A stretch of DNA of 64,000 nucleotides from JAKAVN01 sp963796565 (GTDB taxonomy: Bacteria; Desulfobacterota; Binatia; Binatales; Binataceae), in assembly GCA_963796565.1 (NCBI GenBank), contig CAWCMA010000013.1:1-64000 (forward strand), written 5' to 3'. The position numbers and the translations under genes were made by a program. Of the stretch, positions 32,888-41,630 are shown in pieces; position 1 is the first letter of the stretch, and each line of letters begins with the position of its first letter. The notes beneath the pieces were generated by a model. The model did no database searches. It saw nothing but the letters and a program-made list of their open reading frames with translations, and was not told where the DNA came from.

Positions 32888-33826
32888 ATGGCACTACTTG
32901 ATGGGAAGGTCGCGATCGTCACGGGCGCCGGACGCGGTATTGGCCGCGAAGAGGCGCTGTTGCTGGCCAGGCAGGGAGCCAAGGTCGTGGTCAACGATCT
33001 GGGCGGCCATTTCGACGGCACCGGCCAGTCACGTTCGCCGGCCGAGGAGGTGATCAAGGAAATCCGCGGCTTCGGCGGCGAAGCGGTAGCCAGTTTCGAG
33101 AGCGTCAGCGATTTCAAATCCTCCAAGCGCATCGTCGAGTGCGCGCTGGACAACTTCGGCAAACTCAACATCGTGGTCAACAACGCCGGCATCCTGCGCG
33201 ACCGCATGATCTTCAACATGAGCGAGGAGGACTTCGACGCCGTCGTCAACGTCCATCTCAAAGGCACCTTCAACCTGGCGCGCCACGCTTGCGCCTACTG
33301 GCGCGAGCAGCAGAAGAACGGCAATTTGCTCAACGGCCGCCTGATCAACACCAGCTCCGACTCGGGCCTGCTCGGCAACGCCGGCCAGGGCAACTACGGC
33401 ACCGCCAAGGCCGCCGTGGCGGCGTTCGCGATTATCATCGACCGCGAGATGGCGCGCTATGGATGCACCGCCAACGCGATCGCGCCGGTCGCGCGCACCC
33501 GCCTGACCATCGACGCCACTCCACAGACCGCGGCCACCATGCCCGCCGTCAAACAGGGTCAGTTCGACCTCTTCAGCCCCGCCCACGTGGCGCCGCTGGT
33601 TGCATGGCTAGGCAGCGACGATGCGAAGGACGTCCACGGCGAGGTGTTTCGCGTGGGGATGGGCCGCGTGTGGCTGATGCGCGGATGGCATTCGGTGGCA
33701 CAGGTCGCCGCCGCGCCCGGCACCTTCTGGGAACCGGCGGCGCTCGGCACGCGCCTGAAGGAAGAACTCGCCAAGGGAGTGACCAAGAAGGAGAGCATGG
33801 CCGAGGTCATGTCGGCGGGGCGCTAA
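32888..33826 (+). CDS. SDR family oxidoreductase, multifunctional-enzyme (HSD17B4-like) type
   Basis: 312 residues, longer than classical SDRs. TGAGRGIGREEALLLARQGAKVVVNDLGG, followed by the insertion HFDGTGQSRSPAEEVIKEI, is characteristic of the hydroxyacyl-CoA dehydrogenase domain of peroxisomal multifunctional protein 2-like SDRs. Later motifs are NNAGILRDRMIFNMSEEDFD, the Ser in INTSSDSGLLG, and active-site YGTAKAA. The C-terminal extension (WEPAALGTRLKEELAKGVTKKESMAEV) is also found in this subgroup. It probably acts on 3-hydroxyacyl-CoA or steroid-like substrates; this is inference. A phosphatase gene starts 7 bases downstream. Confidence 0.9.
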   Translation: MALLDGKVAIVTGAGRGIGREEALLLARQGAKVVVNDLGGHFDGTGQSRSPAEEVIKEIRGFGGEAVASFESVSDFKSSKRIVECALDNFGKLNIVVNNAGILRDRMIFNMSEEDFDAVVNVHLKGTFNLARHACAYWREQQKNGNLLNGRLINTSSDSGLLGNAGQGNYGTAKAAVAAFAIIIDREMARYGCTANAIAPVARTRLTIDATPQTAATMPAVKQGQFDLFSPAHVAPLVAWLGSDDAKDVHGEVFRVGMGRVWLMRGWHSVAQVAAAPGTFWEPAALGTRLKEELAKGVTKKESMAEVMSAGR

Positions 33827-33833
33827 GCGACCG

Positions 33834-34364
33834 ATGCCTCACGGTAAATCCGGTTCGCGCGCTGGCGGCTCTCCACGCGGTGCGCGCTCGCGCCGCGTGC
33901 TGATCATCTGCGCGGCCAACACCGCGCGCAGCATCATGGCGGAGCATATGCTGCGGCGCGAGCTGGGCTCGCGCGGCGCCGACGACCTGGTCGAGATCCG
34001 CTCGGCCGGTATCGCGCCCTACGCTCGCGACGGCGCGCTGGTTTCGCTCGATACCCGGATGACGCTCAGGTCGATCGGTATCGATATCGGCGAAGAGGCG
34101 ACCTCGACCGACCTCAAGCGCCATCCGGAACTGCTGGAGGCGGCCGACCTCGTGATCGCGATGACCGCGCAGCAGGAGCGCGACCTGCGCGAGCGCTTTC
34201 CAGCCGCCGCCGAACGTCCGGCCTTCACCTTGCGCGCGTTCGCCGGCGAGGCGGGCGACATAGATGACCCGTTCGAGCAGGGCCACGAGGTCTTCGACAT
34301 CTGCCGCGACGAAATTGGACGGCTCATCCCCAGAGTCGTCGATCGCCTGCTCGGGGAGGAGTGA
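33834..34364 (+). CDS. Low-molecular-weight protein tyrosine phosphatase / arsenate reductase-like protein
   Basis: 176 residues. The active-site P-loop CAANTARS (Cys26 to Arg32, Cx5R) near the N-terminus and the general-acid region DIDDPFEQGHEVFDICRDEI near the C-terminus define the LMW-PTP fold. An N-terminal Arg/Ser/Gly-rich stretch of about 18 residues precedes the fold. Whether it dephosphorylates protein tyrosine or reduces arsenate cannot be told. Its TGA overlaps the possible GTG start of the CoA-binding protein gene. Confidence 0.9.
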   Translation: MPHGKSGSRAGGSPRGARSRRVLIICAANTARSIMAEHMLRRELGSRGADDLVEIRSAGIAPYARDGALVSLDTRMTLRSIGIDIGEEATSTDLKRHPELLEAADLVIAMTAQQERDLRERFPAAAERPAFTLRAFAGEAGDIDDPFEQGHEVFDICRDEIGRLIPRVVDRLLGEE

Positions 34365-34399
34365 AGCGGCCTCGAGGGAATCGCGAACGGATCCAATCG

Positions 34400-34828
34400 A
34401 TGGAATTCACCCACCCCACGGACGCCAAGATCCGCGAGATACTTACACATCCGGCCACGGTCGCGGTGGTCGGATGCTCTGACAATCCGGCACGCGACAG
34501 CCTGCGGATCGCGATGCTGCTCAAGCGCAAGGGCTTCCGCGTGATCCCGGTCAATCCGCAACTCGCGCCCGACGCGCTGATGAGTGCACTCGCCGAGCGA
34601 TGCTACCCGGACCTCGCCTCGATTCCCGATCCAGTCCAGATGGTCGATGTCTTCAGGCGCTCCGAGTATCTGCCCGAAATCGCCGAGGCCGCGATCGCCA
34701 AGGGAGCGCGCGTGCTGTGGTGCCAACTCGGCGTGGTCAATCTCGAGGCCGCAGCGCGCGCGCGCGCGGCCGGGATGACGGTCGTGATGGACCGCTGCCC
34801 GGCGATCGAGTATGGACGGCTCTTCTGA
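34400..34828 (+). CDS. CoA-binding domain protein (YccU type)
   Basis: 142 residues of Rossmann-like CoA-binding domain: TVAVVGCSDNPARDSLRIAMLLKRKGFRVIPVNP, IPDPVQMVDVFRRSEYLPEIAEAAI, VLWCQLGVVN and the closing MDRCPAIEYGRL, all landmarks of the YccU/COG1832 family. The function is not established. I favour the ATG at 34400; a GTG at 34361 overlapping the phosphatase stop would add 13 residues and would couple the genes. A Nudix hydrolase gene follows after 30 bases. Confidence 0.9.
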   Translation: MEFTHPTDAKIREILTHPATVAVVGCSDNPARDSLRIAMLLKRKGFRVIPVNPQLAPDALMSALAERCYPDLASIPDPVQMVDVFRRSEYLPEIAEAAIAKGARVLWCQLGVVNLEAAARARAAGMTVVMDRCPAIEYGRLF

Positions 34829-34858
34829 GCGCCGCGCGCGGCGCGGGCATCGCTAGCG

Positions 34859-35443
34859 ATGGCGCGTGCGAAAGCCCGCCGCTGGGAAACGCTCAAGAGC
34901 GAGCGGGTCTACGCGACGCCGATCTTCGATCTGCATCGCCACCAGCGCTCGCATCCGCAGCGCGGCGAACACGACTTCTTCGTGATCGAAGCGCCGGCCT
35001 GGATCAACATCATCCCTATCACGCCCGCCAACGAGGTGGTGATGGTGCGGCAGTTCCGTCACGGAACCGGCGACTTCACCCTGGAGATTCCGGGCGGGAT
35101 GGTCGATCCCGAGGATCCGAGTCCGCTCTCGGCGGCGCGGCGCGAAATGCGCGAGGAATGCGGCTACGATTCCGAGGACGTGGTCGAACTTGGCCGCGTC
35201 CATCCCAATCCCGCGATCCAGCCCAACTACTGCTATTCGTTCGTGGCCCGCGACGTGCGCCGCGTCGCGCGCCCTCGCCTGGGCGGTTCGGAGGAGACCG
35301 AGGTCGTGATGGTTCCGCTCGGCGAGGTGAAGCGGCTGATCGCGACGGAAAAGATCACACACGCGCTGGTGATCGCGGCGTTTTCGTTTTTCCACGTCTA
35401 CAATCCGCCGCGCAAAGCACGCCGTAAGGGTTCGCAAATTTAG
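34859..35443 (+). CDS. Nudix hydrolase, ADP-ribose pyrophosphatase-like
   Basis: 194 residues. The N-terminal beta sheet (WETLKSERVYATPIFDLHRH, INIIPITPANEVVMVRQFRHG) and EIPGGMVD...REMREECGY are typical of ADP-sugar pyrophosphatases (NudF/YffH-like). The Nudix box is slightly off: GGMVDPEDPSPL before SAARREMREECGY leaves nine rather than seven residues between the first Glu and the RE pair, but the REMREE metal ligands are intact. It probably hydrolyses ADP-ribose or related sugars. Confidence 0.9.
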   Translation: MARAKARRWETLKSERVYATPIFDLHRHQRSHPQRGEHDFFVIEAPAWINIIPITPANEVVMVRQFRHGTGDFTLEIPGGMVDPEDPSPLSAARREMREECGYDSEDVVELGRVHPNPAIQPNYCYSFVARDVRRVARPRLGGSEETEVVMVPLGEVKRLIATEKITHALVIAAFSFFHVYNPPRKARRKGSQI

Positions 35444-35512
35444 CGCTTTCGAGAGAACTCGAATTTCGAGTCGAAGCTGCTGTGGGCGGTCGCAACAAGC
35501 CGAGGGCTTGAG

Positions 35513-35938
35513 ATGGAAATAATGACGGGCGGATGTTTGTGCGGAGCGGTGCGATACGAGGCTCAGGGAAAGCCGCTGTTCGCCGTCCACTGTCACTGTC
35601 GGGACTGCCAGCGCGCATCTGGGACTGGGCATGTGCCGGTTATGGGCATGGCGAAGTCGTCCTTCAAGGTCACCGGCAAAACCAAGAGCTACACGCTGAA
35701 GGGAACGAGCGGATTAAAGACGATCCGCCACTTCTGCCCGACCTGTGGCAGCCTTCTCTTTGGAACGCCCGAGGTTTCCCCGGATGCCGTCACCATCTAT
35801 GTCGGTACCTTGGACGACCCCTCGGTGTTTCGGCCAGAGGCGATCCTATTCAGGCGCAGTCGCCTGAGTTGGGATGAGACCGCGGGAAATCTGCCGGAAT
35901 TCGATACACTGCCTGCCCCATCGACGGATGCGACGTGA
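35513..35938 (+). CDS. GFA family (glutathione-dependent formaldehyde-activating-like) zinc protein
   Basis: 141 residues with the GFA/CENP-V zinc scaffold: GGCLCGAVRYEA, CHCRDCQRASG, and FCPTCGSLLFG. These seven cysteines bind two zincs. Most members are not proven formaldehyde enzymes, so the substrate is left open. An ATG three codons downstream (35522) is an alternative start. The spacer 35939-36218 after it shows no gene. Confidence 0.9.
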   Translation: MEIMTGGCLCGAVRYEAQGKPLFAVHCHCRDCQRASGTGHVPVMGMAKSSFKVTGKTKSYTLKGTSGLKTIRHFCPTCGSLLFGTPEVSPDAVTIYVGTLDDPSVFRPEAILFRRSRLSWDETAGNLPEFDTLPAPSTDAT

Positions 35939-36218
35939 TCGAGATATACAAAATACGTGCGGAGAATCCGCATCGTAGCGCGTAACGATCCGGCCGCTCG
36001 CCCAGGCGCTCGACCGAATCGGCATCTCGAATCCGTCTGAGACCTGAGGCGCGCCGACTCAGTCGTCATTAGTCTTTCGAATCTTACTATTGCACACCAT
36101 AATCAGTGCCGTGCGAAAGTGATGATACTATCCGCACGCCATTGACTCGCCGCCATCTTGCACGGGTAACATCATCATCTCAGGTTAGCGAGGCGTCTAG
36201 CGCACACGCCGGCTGCAG

Positions 36219-37568
36219 ATGAATCTACGAACGCAAATTGCCCTCGTTCTATGGATCATCGTCGGTGCGGCAGCAATCACTGTTTTCGAAACTCTGCCCT
36301 CGAACGCCGTCGGCTATCAGGATTTCAAGCCGTACTATGTCGGGTCGCTGGCGCTTCGACGGGGTATCAATCCATACGCGGGAAATTTCGGAACCATTTT
36401 CACCGAGGCCGGCCGGCCGCTGCCTCATCTGTCGGCGTGGGAGCGCGCCGAGCCGCTGCTCGACACTCCTGCCTGGCTGATATTTTTCGAGCCGTTCACG
36501 TTGCTCGAACCGGCAACGGCCTATTGGGCGTGGGCTACGTTCAACGCGTTGTGTCTGGCCGCGGCGCTTTTTTTGCTGATTTGCGAGCTCGGGCCGCCAG
36601 GCGCGCGCGGCTGGACGGTCGCGGCCTTGATGCTGCTCTATCCGCCGATTGCCATAGATTTCTGGTTTGCCCAGAGCGAAGTTGTCCTGTTGCTGATCTT
36701 TGTGCTGGCGCTGTTGGCATTCAGACGACGCCATGACGAGGCGGCTGGCGTAATGCTCGCCGCCGCAGCTTTGCTCCGCGCCTATCCACTGTTGATGCTG
36801 GGTTATCCGATCGCGCGGCACAACTGGCGCGCGACCGCGTATTTTGTGGCCACGTGCGTTATCGGTAGCGCGCTGGCGGTTGCGTATGCGGGATTCCAGC
36901 CGATCGTCAGCTTCGCGCATCTGGCGGCGCCAATGTCCGGAGCGCACACGCACGGCGTAGCGGCGGGCTTGTTGAGGCATCCGGCGAATCTCAACCTCGG
37001 CTCGTTCGTGCAACTTGTGCTCGGCTGTCGCGGCTGGGCTTCCCTCGCAGGATTGGCGATCGAACTGCTGGTGGCGGGTATGGCGTTTGCCGTCACCATC
37101 GCAGTCAAGGATGACCCTTACGGGTGCGGTTTCTCATTATGGATTGTGGTGGTCACGATGCTGTCGCCGGTGGCGTGGCCGCAGTTCCTGGTATGCATCG
37201 TTCCGCTCTACGTGGGAATCGCGGCCGCGAATCACGCGACCGATCATGCAGGAGGAGTGCCTCGGCGCGTGTTGAATGCCACCCTTGCGAGCTACGTGGC
37301 CGGATTGTTTATGGGTGGGCCGCTGGGATTTCTCAGCCGAGGGTTGGCGCATTCGATCGCCGCGCATGTGCACGCTTCGTATGTGTTGCCGGCGGAGGCG
37401 GCTTTCATCTCGCTCGGATGCGCTTATCTCGCGGCGCTTTGGGCGACGCTTTGGATGGCGACCGCGGAATCTATGCCTCGAGCTGCTTGCGCCCGCGAGC
37501 AAGCGCCCGCCCAACAAGCGGCGGCGCCGCGCGTTCCAAAGCGTCTCGAATTAGGCCGCGATCTGTAG
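36219..37568 (+). CDS. Glycosyltransferase family 87 (GT-C fold) membrane protein
   Basis: 449 residues with about 10-12 hydrophobic helices. The N-terminal periplasmic loop after TM1 carries GYQDFKPYYVGSLALRRGINPY, matching the catalytic-Asp loop of GT87/mannosyltransferases (DF-x-x-Y-YxxxxAL...G-NPY), and YPPIAIDFWFAQSEVVLLLIFVLALLAFRR follows. Such enzymes add a sugar from a polyprenyl-phosphate donor to a lipid or glycan in the periplasm. No other polysaccharide genes lie nearby, so the acceptor is unknown. It has its own promoter region upstream. Confidence 0.88.
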   Translation: MNLRTQIALVLWIIVGAAAITVFETLPSNAVGYQDFKPYYVGSLALRRGINPYAGNFGTIFTEAGRPLPHLSAWERAEPLLDTPAWLIFFEPFTLLEPATAYWAWATFNALCLAAALFLLICELGPPGARGWTVAALMLLYPPIAIDFWFAQSEVVLLLIFVLALLAFRRRHDEAAGVMLAAAALLRAYPLLMLGYPIARHNWRATAYFVATCVIGSALAVAYAGFQPIVSFAHLAAPMSGAHTHGVAAGLLRHPANLNLGSFVQLVLGCRGWASLAGLAIELLVAGMAFAVTIAVKDDPYGCGFSLWIVVVTMLSPVAWPQFLVCIVPLYVGIAAANHATDHAGGVPRRVLNATLASYVAGLFMGGPLGFLSRGLAHSIAAHVHASYVLPAEAAFISLGCAYLAALWATLWMATAESMPRAACAREQAPAQQAAAPRVPKRLELGRDL

Positions 37569-37683
37569 GACGATGGAGCAGCGACCGCAAACCGTGGATA
37601 CGCGCCGGGGGCTTTTTGAATCCGGACGCGTCCGGTTGGGATCACTAAATCGACACTGAAAATTTACATGGAGGATGGCAGCT

Positions 37684-38133
37684 ATGGCGACCGAAGACTT
37701 CTCGGGCATCGGCGACGTTATTCGCAAGGCTAGCGAGGCGTTGGCCGAGACGCTCTCGGCAGTGAACAAGGCGGTCAAAGACCTTGCGGCGCAGGCCGGC
37801 GCCGGCGTGGACCGCGAACAGATGGTCGAAAGCTGGCTGCGCGCCGCGCGCATGAGCAAGGACGGAATGATCACGGCGCTGGAGCAGGGCTTTCAGTTGT
37901 GGGAGCGTCAGGTCCGCGAGCAAGTGCGCCGGACAGCTTCTGCGGCGGGCTCGGAGAAGAAGTCCGCTAATCCGATGGAGGCGTGGGCGGAGAACTGGCG
38001 CAAGGCGACCGAGTCATTCAGCGACTCGGGCAAGTGGACCGAGGAGGCGCGCAAGCAGGCCGAGGCGGTGCAGAAGACGCTGCAGGATGGGCTCCGCGCA
38101 TGGCAGCGGATGTGGGAGCCTGAGAAAAAGTAA
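37684..38133 (+). CDS. Phasin-like helical protein
   Basis: 149 residues, almost entirely amphipathic helix: DVIRKASEALAETLSAVNKAV, MVESWLRAARMSKDGMITAL, QLWERQVREQVRRTAS, WRKATESFSDSGKWTEEAR and TLQDGLRAWQRMW. The pattern resembles phasins that coat polyhydroxyalkanoate granules or PhaE/PhaF-type proteins, which fits a genome with phaC, but no diagnostic motif is present. GGAGG at 37671-37675 sets the start at the ATG at 37684 rather than at 37675. Confidence 0.6.
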   Translation: MATEDFSGIGDVIRKASEALAETLSAVNKAVKDLAAQAGAGVDREQMVESWLRAARMSKDGMITALEQGFQLWERQVREQVRRTASAAGSEKKSANPMEAWAENWRKATESFSDSGKWTEEARKQAEAVQKTLQDGLRAWQRMWEPEKK

Positions 38134-38172
38134 AAAGGTCCTGAGTCGCGCGCGCTCGCGGCTCAGGGCCCT
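38130..38172 (-). terminator. Intrinsic terminator for the PPOX gene
   Basis: CCTGAGTCGCG pairs with CGCGGCTCAGG around CGCGCT. On the minus strand the stem is followed by TTTTT (AAAAA at about 38132-38136 on plus), so it ends the minus-strand gene; it may also slow the convergent phasin-like transcript. Confidence 0.8.
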
Positions 38173-38175
38173 GGC

Positions 38176-38799
38176 TTAAAGATTGTTCTTGTAGTCCAGC
38201 TCGACGAAGTGGTCGATCTTGGCCGCCGCATCCTCGCCGTCACTTTTGCGGGCCAGGTATTTTACCCAGGAAAAGGGAATACGCGCGCCCCAGCTCTCCG
38301 GCTTCCACAATTGCGAGCGCATGAAGGCCTTGGCGCAGTGGAAGAAACACTCCCGCACCGTGATCCGGATCACCAGCAGGGCGCCTGAGCCGCTGGCCGA
38401 GAACCGCGCGAGCAACGCCGGATCGACACTCAGATCGCCCGTGCCGTTGATGCGGAGCGTCTCGTCGGTGCCGGGAACCATGAAGATCAGTCCTGCGTGC
38501 GAACTCTCCAGGATGTTCTGCAGGCCGAAGAGCAGCTTGTTGCCCTTGCTATCGGGAATCAACAGGGTATGCGCATCCTCGACCACTACGAAACCCGGCG
38601 CGCCGCCCTTGGGCGAAACGTCCTGGTTGCCTGCGGCATCCGCGGTCCCGAGGACCAGAAAGGGCGAGCGGGCGATGAAATCGATCGCGGTCTGGTCGAG
38701 CGCGCCGAGGAGCTTGCGCGGAGTGGCCGGATGCGGCTGGCCGATAAGCGTTCGCAACTGGTCCACGCTGGTGATTCGATGGTCGCCGGAATTTTCCAT
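38176..38799 (-). CDS. Pyridoxamine 5'-phosphate oxidase family protein (MSMEG_1061-like FMN protein)
   Basis: 207 residues. The split-barrel flavin-binding region shows FIARSPFLVLGTADAAGNQDVSPKGGAPGFV, IPDSKGNKLLFGLQNILE, HAGLIFMVPGTDETLRINGTG, and CFFHCAKAFMRSQLW, the pattern of the MSMEG_1061-type PPOX subfamily. Members bind FMN or F420; the reaction is unknown. The ATG at 38799 has GGAG nine bases upstream; ten extra codons before it are dispensable. It is followed by an intrinsic terminator. Confidence 0.9.
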   Translation of the reverse strand: MENSGDHRITSVDQLRTLIGQPHPATPRKLLGALDQTAIDFIARSPFLVLGTADAAGNQDVSPKGGAPGFVVVEDAHTLLIPDSKGNKLLFGLQNILESSHAGLIFMVPGTDETLRINGTGDLSVDPALLARFSASGSGALLVIRITVRECFFHCAKAFMRSQLWKPESWGARIPFSWVKYLARKSDGEDAAAKIDHFVELDYKNNL

Positions 38800-38895
38800 T
38801 GTGATACTCCGTATGCGCCCGCGGCGCATCGATTACGCTCTAGCATTTAGCGCTTGCCGGGAACAGCTATGCCGAGACGCCTGAGCGGGACGGAA

Positions 38896-40014
38896 TCAGC
38901 GCGATTCACTGGAGAGCGTGCGCATCGCCTCTCCCAGCAATTCGATCTCGTCGTCGGTCGTCCACGGCGAGAAGGTCACGCGAAATCCGTTGGGATCCCG
39001 GGGCGGACGTAGCGGCTTGATCGCGACGCCGAAACGCCGCAGCGCGGTGTCGGCCAATTTCTCCGGTCGCGTCTCCGCCGGCAGCCCGTATGCCAGGATG
39101 CCGGGCGCGTGCGGGCCGTCCCACTTCGACGCCGCGTTCTCGTACAGCCCGTCGAGGAGCCCGCCAATTCGCGCCCGCAGCCGTATCAGGGCCTCGACCC
39201 GTGATGCAAATTCCTCGGCGCACGCTTGCAGCGCCTCGGTCATTCCCGCGAACAGCGCGCAGTTGAGCGATCCATTTTCGAGTTCGCCGCCGCCCTGGCG
39301 GATGAATCCGACCGGCCCGGTCCAGGCGAGCGGGTTGGAGCGCAGGAATTGCTCGCTGGTCCAAAGCCCACCGGTGCCCATCGGGCCGAACAACCACTTG
39401 TGGCCGGTAAACGCGTAGGCCCAGGCTTCGATCCGCGTCACGTCGACCGCGACCTGTCCGAGCGCCTGCGCGCCGTCGACGATGTACGGGATTTCATGTT
39501 GCGCAAGGATTTTCCCGGCTTCCGCGATCGGCAGAACGCGGCCATCCATGCACGAGACGTGGGAGAAAACGGCGAAGCCCGGACGCCGCCGGCGAATCAG
39601 CGCGCGCAAATTCTCGAGAAACTCCGCCGGCGATCCGCCTTTGATCGTTGCGATCTCGATTCCGCGCGCGCCGAGCCGCGCGAGCGGCCAGATGACGCAT
39701 GAATGCTCCTGGTCGGTGGTGACGACGAGTCCACCCGGCTCGAGCGTCGCGCCGAGGATGCTGATCGCGAGGTTCAGCGCGGTCGAAGAGTTGGACAGAA
39801 GCGAGACGCCGCCGCTTTCGCCCGCGCCGATAAGCGAGCACGCAGCGGTTCGCGCCTGGTCCATCGTGGCGTCGAGTTTGCGCGAGCCGTCTTCGCTGTA
39901 GAGCAGGCTCGCGAACTCGCGGTCGACGGTTCGAACGCGCCGGGCCACGCGCCCGCACGGCCGGGCCAGGCCGCCATAGTTGAAGTAGGCTTTTACTACC
40001 GTGCGCCTCGCCAT
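38896..40014 (-). CDS. Class V aminotransferase-fold PLP enzyme (cysteine desulfurase-like)
   Basis: 372 residues. FNYGGLARPCGRV opens the fold, VDGAQALGQVAVDV holds the PLP-nitrogen Asp, and FTGHKWLFGPMGTGGLW contains the Schiff-base Lys206 and phosphate-binding Thr/Gly. The loop cysteine expected in true cysteine desulfurases is not evident, so an isopenicillin-N-epimerase-like lyase or aminotransferase is as likely. It starts 15 bases after the APC permease gene on the same strand, suggesting uptake and conversion of one amino acid by one operon. Confidence 0.88.
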   Translation of the reverse strand: MARRTVVKAYFNYGGLARPCGRVARRVRTVDREFASLLYSEDGSRKLDATMDQARTAACSLIGAGESGGVSLLSNSSTALNLAISILGATLEPGGLVVTTDQEHSCVIWPLARLGARGIEIATIKGGSPAEFLENLRALIRRRRPGFAVFSHVSCMDGRVLPIAEAGKILAQHEIPYIVDGAQALGQVAVDVTRIEAWAYAFTGHKWLFGPMGTGGLWTSEQFLRSNPLAWTGPVGFIRQGGGELENGSLNCALFAGMTEALQACAEEFASRVEALIRLRARIGGLLDGLYENAASKWDGPHAPGILAYGLPAETRPEKLADTALRRFGVAIKPLRPPRDPNGFRVTFSPWTTDDEIELLGEAMRTLSSESR

Positions 40015-40029
40015 AAAAATTCCCCGGTC

Positions 40030-41475
40030 TCAGCGCGTATTGGCGGAGCTCGCTGGCGCGTCGAAGACGCTCTGTCCGCGGGGCGGTCCGTCCCACAACT
40101 TACGGCAGAGCGCGTAGGCCGGATAGGTTGTCGTCGCCAGCACGACCGCGACGATGAAGTCCTCTTTGATGCCACCCTCGGTAAGCGCAAGGCCAAAGGT
40201 GGCGCACCAGGTCAGCATCGGGAGTCCCGCTACCAGGTAGAGCCCGGCCCTGCCGCCGCCGATCATGAAGAGGCCGTCGCGCACGGGCCGTTTGCGGCGC
40301 ATCACCACCAGCGCGCTCAACTCGAGCACCAGCGCACCCATGTAGAAGAATACGTCGAGGATCACCAGCGTAACGAAGCCCATCGGCACCAGCATCGTGA
40401 AGAGCACGCAGCAGGCCAGGATGGACTTGCCGGGAGCCGCGGTGGTGCGCCAGACCTCGGCCAGCCATTGAGGCAGATAGTTCTCGCGCGCCAGCACAAA
40501 CGGCATCCGCGACACCCACAGCATCGCGGCCGCGAAGATCGAAAACGCCGACACCATCCCGCCCATCGCGAGCGCCGCGCCCAGCGCCGGGCCGCCGACT
40601 TGGCGGCCGATCTCGGAGTACCATCCCGTCTCCCAACCGGCTCCGCTATGCGAGCCCGAAAGCGCCACGCCGAGCGGCAGTAAGTAGCCGAGCACCACCA
40701 TCGGCAGCGCGATCGCGAGCGCATGCAGGTAGGTGCGGCGCGGATCCCGCACTTCACCCGCGACCACGCTGGCGTTTTCCCATCCACTGAAATTCCAGAT
40801 TATGATCGTGAGTCCGCCGCCGAGCGCGAGCGCGAAGTCCGGCCCGAAGATCCGGCCTCCCGGCGGATGCCAATGCACGAGATGCCCGAAGCCGAGCGCA
40901 ACCAGCGCCGCGAACGGAGCCAGCAACAGCGCCGTCAGCGCGATCGCGCTGTCGCCGGCCGGCCGCACGCCGAGAAAGTTGAGCAACCCGGCAAGCCATA
41001 CCAGCGCGACCCCGACCACGAGCTGAGCGCCGGTGCCGAGCGGATATAGAAAGGCGAGGTACGCGCTGAACAGGACCGGGTAAATCGCCATGTCCACCGC
41101 AGTGTAAAGCAGAGTCAGGTAAGCCTCGGCGAAACCCCAAAACGGCCCGAGCGCCTCCTTGACCCAGAAATAGAAGCCGCCCTCCACCGGCATCAGCGCG
41201 TTGAGCTCGGCCGCCATCAGAGCCGTCGGCAGGCTCAGCGTCAGCGGTACCAGGAGGCATAGCAACAGGGTGAGGCGCGGACCGGCTATCCGCACCGCGT
41301 CCTCGGTCCCGTAGGCGCCGCCGCTTACGACCAGGTAGATGACGCAAGTCAGCGAGAGCAGGCCGAGCTTACCGCCCCGCATCGCGATCGCGGCGCGCGG
41401 GTTGAGCGGCGCCGCGGCGGTCGCGGCCGCTTCGACTCGCGCATTGCCGGCGGAATCAGGGCGCGGGCGTTTCAT
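40030..41475 (-). CDS. APC superfamily amino acid permease
   Basis: 481 residues with about 12 TM helices after a 30-residue hydrophilic N-terminus rich in Ala/Pro. TM1 carries the APC substrate-binding turn as SGGAYGTEDAV, followed by ELNALMPVEGGFYFWVKEALG (the GG-x-Y motif) and IIWNFSGWENASVVAGE of TM6, typical of the LAT/polyamine-like group. It is probably a proton-coupled amino acid or amine importer; substrate unknown. The gene is followed 15 bases later by a PLP enzyme and is divergent from the TPR lipoprotein gene at 41631. Confidence 0.92.
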   Translation of the reverse strand: MKRPRPDSAGNARVEAAATAAAPLNPRAAIAMRGGKLGLLSLTCVIYLVVSGGAYGTEDAVRIAGPRLTLLLCLLVPLTLSLPTALMAAELNALMPVEGGFYFWVKEALGPFWGFAEAYLTLLYTAVDMAIYPVLFSAYLAFLYPLGTGAQLVVGVALVWLAGLLNFLGVRPAGDSAIALTALLLAPFAALVALGFGHLVHWHPPGGRIFGPDFALALGGGLTIIIWNFSGWENASVVAGEVRDPRRTYLHALAIALPMVVLGYLLPLGVALSGSHSGAGWETGWYSEIGRQVGGPALGAALAMGGMVSAFSIFAAAMLWVSRMPFVLARENYLPQWLAEVWRTTAAPGKSILACCVLFTMLVPMGFVTLVILDVFFYMGALVLELSALVVMRRKRPVRDGLFMIGGGRAGLYLVAGLPMLTWCATFGLALTEGGIKEDFIVAVVLATTTYPAYALCRKLWDGPPRGQSVFDAPASSANTR

Positions 41476-41630
41476 CAGGGCTAGGCTCTAGCCGAGCGTC
41501 GGCGCCGGCACAAGGCGCTGGGGATTGCGCGAGGGTGGTCTCGCGAGCAACACTTATAAATGGTGTCGATACCGCGTATAGTGCATGGGCTCCGCCTGAC
41601 GATTAGGCCGGCGCTGACGGTCAACTTTTT

